Source: Propionicimonas sp. | Lineage (GTDB): Bacteria; Actinomycetota; Actinomycetes; Propionibacteriales; Propionibacteriaceae | Reading direction: 5' to 3' | DNA: 64,000 bases | NCBI RefSeq assembly: GCF_029975155.1 | Contig: NZ_JARKPQ010000324.1 | Coordinates: 23,109-87,108, forward strand | Part shown: positions 56,847 to 64,000 of the stretch, piece after piece | How positions within the stretch are numbered: position 1 is the first letter of the stretch | Layout of the letters: every line of letters starts with the position of its first letter | The notes under the pieces: generated by a model | Databases searched by the model: none | The model's input: only the letters and a program-made list of their open reading frames with translations | What the model was told of the DNA's origin: nothing | Position numbers and translations under genes: made by a program

Positions 56847-57000
56847 GGGACGCCCTTCAGATGGGTATTTCTACGGTTGTCCCCGACAGGGTACAACGAC
56901 GTGGACTTCCATGCTGACAAGGGGATTTATGCAAACCCCAGGTGGCGTTAATACCGGACGGGGTATGTCCGAATGTCCTGTCAGGCGGCATCCCGGCAAA

Positions 57001-57074
57001 CGCCGAACGCCTCCGTTCCGGTCGTTCGCCCCTGCCTGGGCAGTGGCGTTTGACCGAAACGGAGGCGTTCGGCG
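57001..57074. repeat. Near-perfect 23-base inverted repeat
   Basis: Arms 57001-57023 and 57052-57074 (outer ends CGCCGAACGCCTCCG and CGGAGGCGTTCGGCG) pair with one mismatch around a 28-base loop. It begins about 150 bases upstream of the GltD-like gene and ends just after the stop of the SHOCT gene (same strand), and could be its terminator. Confidence 0.75.
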
Positions 57075-57082
57075 GAGTCAGG

Positions 57083-57481
57083 TCAGGACAGGGCCTTGGC
57101 CTTCAGCGTCGCGTACTCCTCGGCCGAGATGGTGCCGGCGTCGAGCAGGGCCTTCGCGCGGGCGATCTCGTCGGACGGGCTGCCGGCGACCGAGCGGATG
57201 TACTCGTCGGTGGCGGCCTTGGACTGCTTCACCTGGGCCTCGGCACGCTGGGCCATGCCGCCGCCGCGGGCGATCAGGTAGACCAGTGCGGTGATGAACG
57301 GGAAGAAGACGAGGAAGAAGATCCACACGGCCTTCCAGCCGCCGCTGAGTTCGCGATCGCGGAACAGGTCCCCGATGATCGCGAACAGGGCGAACAGGTA
57401 GGAGATGAAGATGATGATGGTCAGCGTGTACCACAGCACGCTGCCGAGGTTGAGGAAGAAATCGGGAATGCGGTCAGTCAT
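57083..57481 (-). CDS. PLDc_N/SHOCT-domain membrane protein
   Basis: This 132-residue protein starts at ATG 57481 behind AAAGGTCG. It has two membrane helices ('LGSVLWYTLTIIIFISYLFALFAII' and 'AVWIFFLVFFPFITALVYLIAR') in the arrangement of PLDc_N proteins. A C-terminal SHOCT motif follows ('DEIARAKALLDAGTISAEEYATLKAKAL'). Proteins of this build are frequent in actinobacteria and of unknown function. It stands alone. Confidence 0.85.
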   Translation of the reverse strand: MTDRIPDFFLNLGSVLWYTLTIIIFISYLFALFAIIGDLFRDRELSGGWKAVWIFFLVFFPFITALVYLIARGGGMAQRAEAQVKQSKAATDEYIRSVAGSPSDEIARAKALLDAGTISAEEYATLKAKALS

Positions 57482-57658
57482 GGCGACCTTTCGAGCGGCG
57501 GTTTCGAGCGGGTTCGGCAGAACCCGCGTGCGGAGCCTAGCGGGCAATTCCCAAGGGAAGCCAAGGACCTGCTCAGGTGTCGATCAGGATGCCTGCCCTG
57601 CGGTGACCCCGCGATGCTAGCCTCCGATCAGCCGGACGCACGAGATCGGGAAACCGCC

Positions 57659-58669
57659 ATGACCGAAGCCCAGCCAGACCAGGCCTGGTACCGCCGGCTG
57701 ATGCCGGTTCCCGCGCCACCGCGAGTGGTGGCCCGCACCCCGTCCGACCGGGCGGCCGCTTTGTCCCGTTTCGAGGAATTGACCGCTGTGGACGGCGAAA
57801 TCCCCGAACCCACCAGGGCGAGAATGTTCGAGCCGGATTCGCCCGCCGCCGCGACGATCGTGATCTGGCACGGATTCACGAATGCACCGTCCCAGTTCGT
57901 CGCCGTCGCCGAGCAACTGCGCGACCGCGGCTATCGGGTGCTGCTGCCACGGATGCCGTACCACGGCGAGGCGGACGTGCTGAATCGGGACCTCGTCCAG
58001 CTCACGGATGCCCAACTGGTCGAGCACGTCGGCGCCTGGATCGATCTGGCCGCCGGTTTCGGTGACCCGGTGTGGGTGTTCGGGTTGTCGGCCGGAGCCA
58101 CGCTCGCCGGCTGGGCCGCCGCCTGCCGGCTCGAGGTGAGTCGGTTGGTGCTCGGTGCGCCGCTCGTCGCACCGAAGGGCGCGCCGATGCCGCTGGTGCG
58201 AGCGCTGGTGCGCTTCCGGCGGATCGTGCCGCGGTTCTACTACTGGTGGGACCCGCGGGTGAAGGAGAACCTCGGGCACAGCCCGTACGCCTACCCGGGC
58301 TTCCCCGTGCCCGGGCTGATGCCGTTCCTGCACCTGTCGGAGTCGCTGTTCGACCGCTCCGTCGAGGCCGGTCACCAGCTGGAGCGGGTGGTCCTGGTCA
58401 GCAATCCGGGCGATTTCGCCATTCGCAGGGACGCTGCGCGCAGCTTCGCGTCCGGCGTGTTCGGCGCGCGGACCGACTACCTCGGTGAGGCCGGCATCGA
58501 CGGCGAGCTGAAGTGGATGCACGACTTCGTCGACCCCTGGTCACCGGGCTCCGGCACCACGGAGCAGGTCGTCGCCATCCTGCTGGCCGGTTTCGGCGTG
58601 GGCGAGCCCACCGCCGGCGGCGTCCTCGTGCCGCCCCTGGTCGAGCCGCAGCCGCCAGCCGCCCCCTGA
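57659..58669 (+). CDS. Alpha/beta-hydrolase family protein
   Basis: The protein has 336 residues from ATG 57659. It shows the oxyanion stretch 'IVIWHGFTNAPSQF', the nucleophile elbow GLSAG ('VWVFGLSAGATLAGWAAAC') and a late 'HDFVDPW' that may supply the catalytic histidine or a neighbour. The cap region includes 'FYYWWDPRVKENLG'. It is a probable serine esterase or lipase-like enzyme in the cytoplasm, with no signal peptide seen. The substrate is unknown. Confidence 0.8.
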   Translation: MTEAQPDQAWYRRLMPVPAPPRVVARTPSDRAAALSRFEELTAVDGEIPEPTRARMFEPDSPAAATIVIWHGFTNAPSQFVAVAEQLRDRGYRVLLPRMPYHGEADVLNRDLVQLTDAQLVEHVGAWIDLAAGFGDPVWVFGLSAGATLAGWAAACRLEVSRLVLGAPLVAPKGAPMPLVRALVRFRRIVPRFYYWWDPRVKENLGHSPYAYPGFPVPGLMPFLHLSESLFDRSVEAGHQLERVVLVSNPGDFAIRRDAARSFASGVFGARTDYLGEAGIDGELKWMHDFVDPWSPGSGTTEQVVAILLAGFGVGEPTAGGVLVPPLVEPQPPAAP

Positions 58670-58698
58670 GGAGCCGACCGGCGAGGAACGAGCCGGAC

Positions 58699-58831
58699 GG
58701 CGTCACGAAGGGCGCCCACCTGGGAGGATCCGCGCTCTCGACGGACAGTGGCAGCGGGGCCCGCGGACGCCGAGGGCATCGACACCGCGGATCCTCTCAC
58801 CGTTGGCTGGGAGAGCACCCTTCGTGACGCG
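58699..58831. repeat. Nested palindromic repeat (GCGTCACGAAGGG family)
   Basis: Outer arms GCGTCACGAAGGG (58700-58712) and CCCTTCGTGACGC (58819-58831) enclose inner arms GAGGATCCGCG (58724-58734) and CGCGGATCCTC (58786-58796). The outer arm is shared with 3712-3786, there in opposite order. It lies between converging genes. Confidence 0.8.
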
Positions 58832-58881
58832 ATCCTCGTCCCTCGGATCGCTCCTCAGGAAGCGGGGGGTCTCCGGCTCAC

Positions 58882-58965
58882 CGTCATCCCGGGCTTGACC
58901 CGGGATCTCGTTCGTTGGGCTGCTACGTCGGTGCGGGGATCCCGGCGTTCGCCGGGATGGCGGTG
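58882..58965. repeat. Palindromic CGTCATCCCGG repeat
   Basis: This is one full element of the dispersed family: a CGTCATCCCGGGCTTGACCC hairpin, about 30 bases of spacer, then a CCCGGCGTTCGCCGGG hairpin. It lies between the hydrolase and the second Fur gene (converging). Confidence 0.8.
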
Positions 58966-58976
58966 AGCCGTCTCGA

Positions 58977-59384
58977 TCAGCGACCGGCGCAGGCGGCGCA
59001 GGTGCCGAAGAACTCCAGTTCGTGGTCGATGCTCGCGAAGCCGTGCTCGGTGGCCATTCCCCGGGCGAACTGCTCGATCGAGGGGAGGCTGACCTCCACC
59101 GTCCGGCCGCAGGAGCGGCAGATCAGGTGGTGATGGTGGCCGGGGGAGCAGGTCCGGTAGGCGACCTGGCCGTCGGGGGTGCGGATGGCGTCCAGCTCTC
59201 CGGCCGAGGCCATCGCCTGCAGCGCCCGGTACACGGTGGCCAGGCCGACGCCCGAACCCTCGTGGCGCATCCGGTCGTGCACCTCCTGCGCGGTGGCGAA
59301 GGTCGCGAGCGCCTCGACGGCGTGCCTGATCTCCGTCCGCTGCCGGGTGTTGCGCTGTCCCGCGCGACCCTCAGTGCTCGTCAT
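58977..59384 (-). CDS. Fur-family regulator of the zinc importer operon
   Basis: This 135-residue protein has a winged helix ('ATAQEVHDRMRHEGSGVGLATVYRALQAMASAG'), the sensor stretch 'PGHHHHLICRSCGRTVEVS' and a second CxxC ('CAACAG'). It is the last gene of the ZnuA-ZnuC-ZnuB operon and overlaps the permease gene by 14 bases, so it is likely a Zur that regulates its own operon. It is a clear paralogue of the regulator at 21726. Which of the two is the main Zur is not decided by sequence. Confidence 0.9.
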   Translation of the reverse strand: MTSTEGRAGQRNTRQRTEIRHAVEALATFATAQEVHDRMRHEGSGVGLATVYRALQAMASAGELDAIRTPDGQVAYRTCSPGHHHHLICRSCGRTVEVSLPSIEQFARGMATEHGFASIDHELEFFGTCAACAGR

Positions 59385-60357
59385 AGTGGTCCCCGTGGGC
59401 GGCGTGCCGGTGGCCGTCGTGGATGTAGTCGACGTGTCCGGCGTGCTGGACGGAGAGGTGTCCGCAGTCCTGGTCGTGCACGTGCGGGTGCGTCTCGGCC
59501 AGTTCGTGGACGACCGGCTCGGTCTCGTCCGGCAGCTCGATGACCGGACGGTTGCGCCGCTGCAGCACCCGGGACACCGGCCAGCTCAGCGCGAACATGC
59601 CGATCGCGATCACCACGATCAGCGAGCCGGGCGCCGTGTTCAGGTAGTAGGAGCCGACCGCGCCGCTGAGCGCGGCGACCGCGCCGAGCGCCATCGCGGT
59701 GAACAGCCCTCGCCGGAAGCCGACCACCAGGTGGTTGGACGTGGCGACCGGCACCACCATCAGGGCGCTGACCAGCAGCAGGCCGACCGTCCGCATCGAC
59801 ACGGTCACGGTGATCGCGGCGAGGCTCACCACCACGATGTTCAGCAGCCTGACGGGCAGTCCGATCGACCGCGCGAACGGCTCGTCCGCGCTGACCGCGA
59901 ACAGCTGCGGCAGCAGTCCGATGGTCACGGCGAGCACGACCGCCCCGAGGATCGTGATGAACCACAGGTCGGTGGCGCTGATCGTGAGCAGCGAGCCGAA
60001 CAGGTAGGCCGACAGTGTCCCCGTCCCCTGCCCGGCCAGCCCGGCCAGCAGCAGGCCGCCGGAGAGGCCGCCGTAGAAGAGGATCGCCAGGCCGACGTCC
60101 CCGCTGGCGCGTCCCGACTCGCGCAGCAACTCGATCCCGATCGAGCCCAGCACGCAGATGGCCACGGCGAGCGGCAGGGGAGCCGCGCCGGTGAGGATCG
60201 CCAGACCGACGCCGGCCACCGCGAGATGGCCCAGGCCGTCCCCGAGCAGGCTCAGCCGGCGCTGGACGAGGAAGGTACCGATCGCGGGTGCGGTGACGCC
60301 GGTGAGCAGGGCCGCGATCAGCGCCCGCTGCATGAACGCGAGGGAGATCCACTCCAT
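59371..60357 (-). CDS. Zinc ABC transporter permease (ZnuB-like)
   Basis: This 328-residue protein has about eight membrane helices in the ABC-3 pattern ('FLVQRRLSLLGDGLGHLAVAGVGLAILTG', 'AVSADEPFARSIGLPVRLLNIVVVSLAAITVTVSMRTVGLLLVSALMVVPVATS'). It ends in a histidine-rich cytoplasmic tail ('HPHVHDQDCGHLSVQHAGH' and on). It forms the zinc channel with the ATPase gene upstream. ATG 60357 lies right after that gene's stop. Confidence 0.92.
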   Translation of the reverse strand: MEWISLAFMQRALIAALLTGVTAPAIGTFLVQRRLSLLGDGLGHLAVAGVGLAILTGAAPLPLAVAICVLGSIGIELLRESGRASGDVGLAILFYGGLSGGLLLAGLAGQGTGTLSAYLFGSLLTISATDLWFITILGAVVLAVTIGLLPQLFAVSADEPFARSIGLPVRLLNIVVVSLAAITVTVSMRTVGLLLVSALMVVPVATSNHLVVGFRRGLFTAMALGAVAALSGAVGSYYLNTAPGSLIVVIAIGMFALSWPVSRVLQRRNRPVIELPDETEPVVHELAETHPHVHDQDCGHLSVQHAGHVDYIHDGHRHAAHGDHYDEH

Positions 60358-60358
60358 G

Positions 60359-61141
60359 TCAGCCGACCTCCAGCCCGGTGTGCGAGGTGTGCGGACGCTC
60401 GATCTCGTCCACCTCGTGCCCGCCGTGCGCGGCGCGGTGATCGTGGTCGGCGTGGTCATGCCCGTGGTCGTGCCCGTGGTCGTGGTGGCTGTAGCCGGGG
60501 GGCATCACCCGGCCGTCCGCGAGGACGATCGAGCGGTCGATCAGATCGCGGAAGCAGCCCAGTTCGTGCAGCACCATGACGATCGTCGCGCCGTCGGCCT
60601 TCAGCCGCGCGGCGACCTCGGCCAGCAGTTCCTGGGTCGTGCGGTCGACGCCGGCCAGCGGTTCGTCCCAGAGCATCAGGTCGGCGCCGGTGGCGAGTGC
60701 GCGGGCGATCAGCACCCGTTGCTGCTGGCCACCGGAGAGCCGGACGAACGGGTAGCGCGCCCGGTCGGCGAGCCCGACCTCCGCCAGCGCCGCGTCCACC
60801 GCCCTGCGGTCGGCGCCCGAGGCCGGCAGGAACGGACGCCGCACGCCCAGCCGTCCGCTGGCCACCACCTCGCGGGACGTGGCCTGCTGGACGAGGATGC
60901 TGCCGCGCTGCGGCACGTAGCCGACGCGGCGCCAGTCCCGGAACTGCTCCAGCGGCGTGCCGAACAGCTCGATGTCGCCACGGTGTGGGACGAGGCCCAG
61001 CAGCGCACGCATCAGCGTGGTCTTGCCGGAACCGTTGTTGCCGAGGATCGCGACGACCTCGCCCGGCCGGATCGCCAATGACGCCCCCCGGACGATCGGG
61101 ATGCCGCCGAGCACGACATCGACCGACTCGGCGCGGATCAC
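60359..61141 (-). CDS. Zinc ABC transporter ATPase (ZnuC-like)
   Basis: From GTG 61141 the protein has 260 residues. It has Walker A 'GNNGSGKTTLM', signature 'LSGGQQQRVLIARAL', Walker B 'LMLWDEPLAGVD' and the switch histidine in 'VMVLHEL'. A histidine/aspartate-rich tail ('HHDHGHDHGHDHADHDH') ends it. An ATG at 61240 would add a low-complexity stretch encoded by repeats, so GTG 61141 is preferred, though it lacks a clear ribosome site. It energises zinc uptake. Confidence 0.9.
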   Translation of the reverse strand: MIRAESVDVVLGGIPIVRGASLAIRPGEVVAILGNNGSGKTTLMRALLGLVPHRGDIELFGTPLEQFRDWRRVGYVPQRGSILVQQATSREVVASGRLGVRRPFLPASGADRRAVDAALAEVGLADRARYPFVRLSGGQQQRVLIARALATGADLMLWDEPLAGVDRTTQELLAEVAARLKADGATIVMVLHELGCFRDLIDRSIVLADGRVMPPGYSHHDHGHDHGHDHADHDHRAAHGGHEVDEIERPHTSHTGLEVG

Positions 61142-61260
61142 GGAGTCGTTCCCGGCCCCGGCGTCGTTCCCAGCTCCCACGTCGTCCCAGCTCCTGCGTC
61201 TCGTTCGCGGTTCACGCGCCGTCGTTCCCGGCCCCGGCATCCTCCCGGTGCATGCCGGAC
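61142..61260. repeat. Low-complexity GTCGTTCCCGGCCCC repeats
   Basis: GTCGTTCCCGGCCCCGGC occurs near 61144-61161 and again near 61223-61240, with degraded copies between (CGTCGTTCCCAGCTCCCACG, CGTCCCAGCTCCTGCG). The stretch lies between the binding-protein gene and the ATPase gene and blurs the ATPase start. Confidence 0.6.
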
Positions 61261-61288
61261 TCCCAGGGCTGTTCCGGCGACCGGTTCC

Positions 61289-62251
61289 TCATGCGCACTG
61301 ATTGGACTTCTGCAGAGCGGTGCCGTTGGCGCGCATGACTTCAAGGTAGTCGCTACCCCGGGAATCGGCGGTAATCCCTTCGAGCGGATCGAGCACGTCG
61401 GTCTGCAACCCGAGGTCGCCGGCGATCGACTGGGCCACGGCCGGGGAGACCAGCGTCTCGAAGAAGATCGTGGTGACCTTGTTCTCCTTCGCGATCCGCT
61501 GGACCTCGGCGATCCGGGCGGCGCTGGGCTCCACGTCCGGCTCGACGCCGTTGATGCCCACCTGGGTCAGCCCGTAACGGTGGGCGAAGTACCCGAACGC
61601 GGCGTGGGAGGTGATGAACGGCGTGATCGCGCAACTGTCGAGGTCGGCCTTGAGGGTCGTGTCCAGTTCGGTCAGGTCGGCGACGAGCCGGCTGGTGTTG
61701 TCGGCGAACTGCTGCGTCGCGTCCGGACGGGCCGCTGCAAGCGCATCGCGGACGTGTTCCGCGACGGCGACCAGGTTGGTCGGGTCGAGCCAGGTGTGCG
61801 GGTCGTAGGCACCGTGGTCGTGGTCATCGGCCTCGTCGGCGTGGTCCGCGTCCTCGTCGGTGTGGTCGACCTTCATCAGGGTGAGGAAGGACGCGGTGTC
61901 CACCGTCCGCTTCGGTCGGCTCTGCTCGACGGCGGTGTCGACGGCCGGCTGGAACCCGGACTGGTAGATGACCAGATCGTCCGTGGTCAGCGACGCGACC
62001 TGCTGCGGCGTGAGCTCCAGGTCGTGCGGCTCCGCACCCGGAGCGGTGAGGTTGGTCACGCTGACCAGGTCGCCGCCCACGCGCTCCGCGACGAACTGGA
62101 ACGGGTAGAACGCCACGGACACCTTCAGCCGGTCGTCGCCACTCGCCCCCGGCACCGGGGTTGCCGGTGCGTCCGTGTAGGCAGCACAGGCGCTCAGCGC
62201 GAGCAGGGACAGGGTCGCTCCGGCGGTGGCGAGTCGCTTCCAGATTCTCAT
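61289..62251 (-). CDS. Zinc ABC transporter substrate-binding lipoprotein (ZnuA-like)
   Basis: From ATG 62251 the protein has 320 residues with lipobox LSAC (cysteine 22). It has the metal-binding pattern of ZnuA: 'GAEPHDLELTP', an acidic His-Asp loop ('HTDEDADHADEADDHDHG') before 'YDPHTWLDP', 'ITSHAAFGYFAHRYG' and the acidic ligand in 'TIFFETLVSP'. It collects zinc outside the membrane for the ZnuB/ZnuC pair. The Zur-like box D overlaps its start, so zinc should repress the whole operon. Confidence 0.94.
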   Translation of the reverse strand: MRIWKRLATAGATLSLLALSACAAYTDAPATPVPGASGDDRLKVSVAFYPFQFVAERVGGDLVSVTNLTAPGAEPHDLELTPQQVASLTTDDLVIYQSGFQPAVDTAVEQSRPKRTVDTASFLTLMKVDHTDEDADHADEADDHDHGAYDPHTWLDPTNLVAVAEHVRDALAAARPDATQQFADNTSRLVADLTELDTTLKADLDSCAITPFITSHAAFGYFAHRYGLTQVGINGVEPDVEPSAARIAEVQRIAKENKVTTIFFETLVSPAVAQSIAGDLGLQTDVLDPLEGITADSRGSDYLEVMRANGTALQKSNQCA

Positions 62252-62273
62252 GACAATCATTCTCATTATCGGA
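62249..62273 (-). promoter_or_regulatory. Zur/Fur-like box D
   Basis: CGATAATGAGAATGATTGTC on the minus strand directly precedes and touches the start of the ZnuA-like gene. It is an AT-rich palindrome close to the Zur consensus and similar to boxes A-C. Confidence 0.75.
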
Positions 62274-62300
62274 TCGCGGACTGTCAAACCGGCCCCCGCT

Positions 62301-62370
62301 GCAGACGCCCCCGAGGTTCACAGGTGCCCCCGGAATTCCAGGGGCGTCTGGGAACCTCGGGGGCGTTTGC
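62301..62370. repeat. Inverted repeat with nested hairpin
   Basis: Arms GCAGACGCCCCCGAGGTTC (62301-62319) and GAACCTCGGGGGCGTTTGC (62352-62370) pair with one mismatch. An inner GGTGCCCC/GGGGCGTC pairing fills the loop. It lies downstream of the exporter gene at 62423 and upstream of the zinc operon, and may be a terminator. Confidence 0.75.
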
Positions 62371-62422
62371 GTGCGGGGTGGCCGGGCGGGCGGCTGGGCG
62401 GCCGGGCGGGCGGGTGGGGTGG

Positions 62423-64000
62423 TCAGGTGAGGGTCAGTACTCGGTCGCAGCGGGCGACGAGGGCGGGGTCGTGGGTGATCACCAGGACGGGGTCCGCTGC
62501 GCTGGACGCCCAGATGTCGTCGATCAGCGCCGTGGCGGTGGCGGCGTCCAGGTGCTCGGTGGGCTCGTCCAGCACCAGCACCTGGTAGTGGCCGACGAGC
62601 AGCCGGGACAGCGCCACCCGCCGTGCCTCGCCGCCGGAGAGGGCGTCCCCACCCTCGCCGACCATCCGGGTGGGGTCGAGGTCGAGGCCGGCGCGGCCGA
62701 GGGCCTGCCGGACGTCGTCGAGGGTGGCGTCCCGGTTTCCGATCCGGACGTTCTCCTCGATCGTGGTGGTGAAGATGTGTGCGTCCTGGGCGAGGTAGCC
62801 GATCCGTCCGGTGACCTCGACGGTGCCGGCCATCGCGGGGATCAGCCCGAGGACGGTCGCGGCGACGGTCGTCTTCCCGATCCCGCTGGGGCCGACGAGC
62901 GCGACCTTCTCGCCCGCGCGGACGCCGAACGAGAGCCCGGTCACCACGGCCGGCGACCCGGGCCAGCCGGCCGAGAGGTCGCGCACGACCAGACCGGGAT
63001 CTGGGACGGGACGGCCAGGGTCGGCCAGGTCGCCGGAGCCGACCGGTGCCGCGTCCAGCACCTCCTCGACCCGCTGCAGGGCCGCGCGGGCCCGGGTACG
63101 GGCCTGGGCGGACGCGATCAGCGTCGACAGCGCCTCGTGCAGAGCCAGCGGCGTGAGCACGGCGACCGCGAGCATCACCCGCGCCATGCTTCCGTCCGTG
63201 ACCTGGTGGCCGCCGATCACCAGCGCGCCGATCACGGCCGTCCCGGCGGCGATCACCTGCGCTGCGGTGCCCATGCCCCGCACCCACGCCGAGCGCGCGG
63301 ACGCCCGCCGCAGCTGCTCGTCGATCGCGGCGAAGCGGTCCAGCCGCTCGGCGGCCGCACCGTACGCGACCAGGTCGGCGGCCGTCCGGGACAGCTCGCG
63401 CGCCGCGTCCGCGAGCTCACCACGGAGCGGCAGGGCGGCGGCGTCCGCACGGGCGGAGGCCAGCCGCGACAGCCAGGGGACGGCGACCGCGGCCACCGCC
63501 GACGTCGCGAGCAGGACCAGTGCGGAGCCGGGCGAGAACACCGCGATCGCCGCGGACGTCGCCAACAGCACGGCCGTGGAGGAGGCGAACGGGATCCAGA
63601 CGCGGACGACCAGGTCCTGGATCGCCTCGACGTCGGCGATCACCCGGGCCAGCAGGTCGCCGCGCCGGGTGCCGAGCAGCGTCGTCCGGGCGAGCTTCGC
63701 GTAGGTCTCCAGCCGCAGCGCGGACTGCAGCGTGAGCGCCACGTCGTGGCCGAGCAGCCGCTCGGCGTAGCGGAATGCCCCCCGCGAGATGCCGAAGAAG
63801 CGGACGCCGACCGCGGCCGCGGCGAGGTACTGCACCTGCGGCAGTTCCGCCGCTCGGGACAGCAGCCACGCCGACACCGCCATCAACGCCACCGACGCAG
63901 CCGTCGCGCTGAACGCGAGCGCGACCGACCCCGCCAGCCGCAGCCGCGAGCCGGGCGTCGCATCGAGAAGCCGCTTCAGCAGCCGGCCGCCCCGGATCCC
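62423..64000 (-). CDS. cydC: CydC-type thiol-reductant ABC exporter subunit (partial)
   Basis: The frame runs off the window's right end; 525 residues are visible. It begins within 'LLDATPGSRLRLAGSVALAFSATAASVALMAVSAWLLSRAAE', typical of the CydC membrane domain, and includes 'ISRGAFRYAERLLGHDVAL'. The ATPase domain has Walker A 'GPSGIGKTT', signature 'LSGGEARRVALSRLL' and Walker B 'VLVLDEPTEHLD'. CydDC exports cysteine/glutathione-type thiols needed for cytochrome bd assembly. The partner and any cyd oxidase genes would lie beyond the window, so the symbol is a family-level call. Confidence 0.85.
   Translation of the reverse strand, partial: GIRGGRLLKRLLDATPGSRLRLAGSVALAFSATAASVALMAVSAWLLSRAAELPQVQYLAAAAVGVRFFGISRGAFRYAERLLGHDVALTLQSALRLETYAKLARTTLLGTRRGDLLARVIADVEAIQDLVVRVWIPFASSTAVLLATSAAIAVFSPGSALVLLATSAVAAVAVPWLSRLASARADAAALPLRGELADAARELSRTAADLVAYGAAAERLDRFAAIDEQLRRASARSAWVRGMGTAAQVIAAGTAVIGALVIGGHQVTDGSMARVMLAVAVLTPLALHEALSTLIASAQARTRARAALQRVEEVLDAAPVGSGDLADPGRPVPDPGLVVRDLSAGWPGSPAVVTGLSFGVRAGEKVALVGPSGIGKTTVAATVLGLIPAMAGTVEVTGRIGYLAQDAHIFTTTIEENVRIGNRDATLDDVRQALGRAGLDLDPTRMVGEGGDALSGGEARRVALSRLLVGHYQVLVLDEPTEHLDAATATALIDDIWASSAADPVLVITHDPALVARCDRVLTLT

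Noticed and set aside
56951..56966. ATACCGGACGGGGTAT upstream of the GltD-like gene as a CsoR site
   Set aside because: It is a short imperfect palindrome with no copper gene beside it, so I judged it coincidental.

Overview
The window is very G+C-rich, with GTG starts, ATGA/GTGA stop-start overlaps and strong GGAGG ribosome sites, and looks like chromosome from a high-G+C Gram-positive actinobacterium. Biotin-dependent pyruvate carboxylase, a pyruvate:ferredoxin oxidoreductase operon and the actinobacterial 'anchored repeat' ABC transporter (family first defined in Propionibacterium) point towards Propionibacteriales; the lineage is an inference. No rRNA, tRNA, CRISPR array or transposase gene was recognised.

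Layout. 1-3.6 kb: end of a LacI-type repressor, a 43-residue lipopeptide remnant and a sugar ABC importer (binding protein and two permeases, no ATPase). 4-17 kb: ordinary accessory and metabolic genes (patatin-like lipase, pyruvate carboxylase, small enzymes, two TetR regulators, an Old Yellow Enzyme-type reductase, a glycosyltransferase, a methyltransferase). 17-35 kb: the most striking region, a probable zinc-limitation locus. It holds HU, a secreted repeat protein beside a DUF916 protein, a zinc-free S14 gene, a scrap of an L32 gene, a COG0523-like protein without a P-loop, a Fur/Zur regulator, a heterodimeric ABC exporter, and an operon of large surface-anchored repeat proteins, a ZnuA-like binding protein with repeat halves inserted into it, ATPase, permease and a lytic transglycosylase. 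Three AT-rich Zur/Fur-like boxes lie in its control regions. A fourth lies before a more conventional ZnuABC plus Fur operon at 59-62 kb.

35-42 kb: a second glycosyltransferase/TetR pair, then a scar region next to dnaB: a rearranged copy of the dnaB 3' end with an inverted middle, a CitA/CitB-type two-component system, remnants of a membrane gene, and the C-terminal half of a GTP-dependent PEP carboxykinase. 42-46 kb: the csoR-copZ-copA copper operon with its operator. 46-49 kb: a DUF4956/VTC/secreted-protein operon. 49-57 kb: a GT4 glycosyltransferase and a three-gene electron-transfer operon (GltD-like, NifJ, DHOD-like). 57-64 kb: a SHOCT membrane protein, an alpha/beta hydrolase, the zinc importer operon and the start of a CydC-type exporter.

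The window is also dense in short palindromic repeats of at least five families. Most are intergenic, but copies have entered the coding frames of the patatin-like protein, NifJ (twice) and probably CopA, apparently without breaking the frame.
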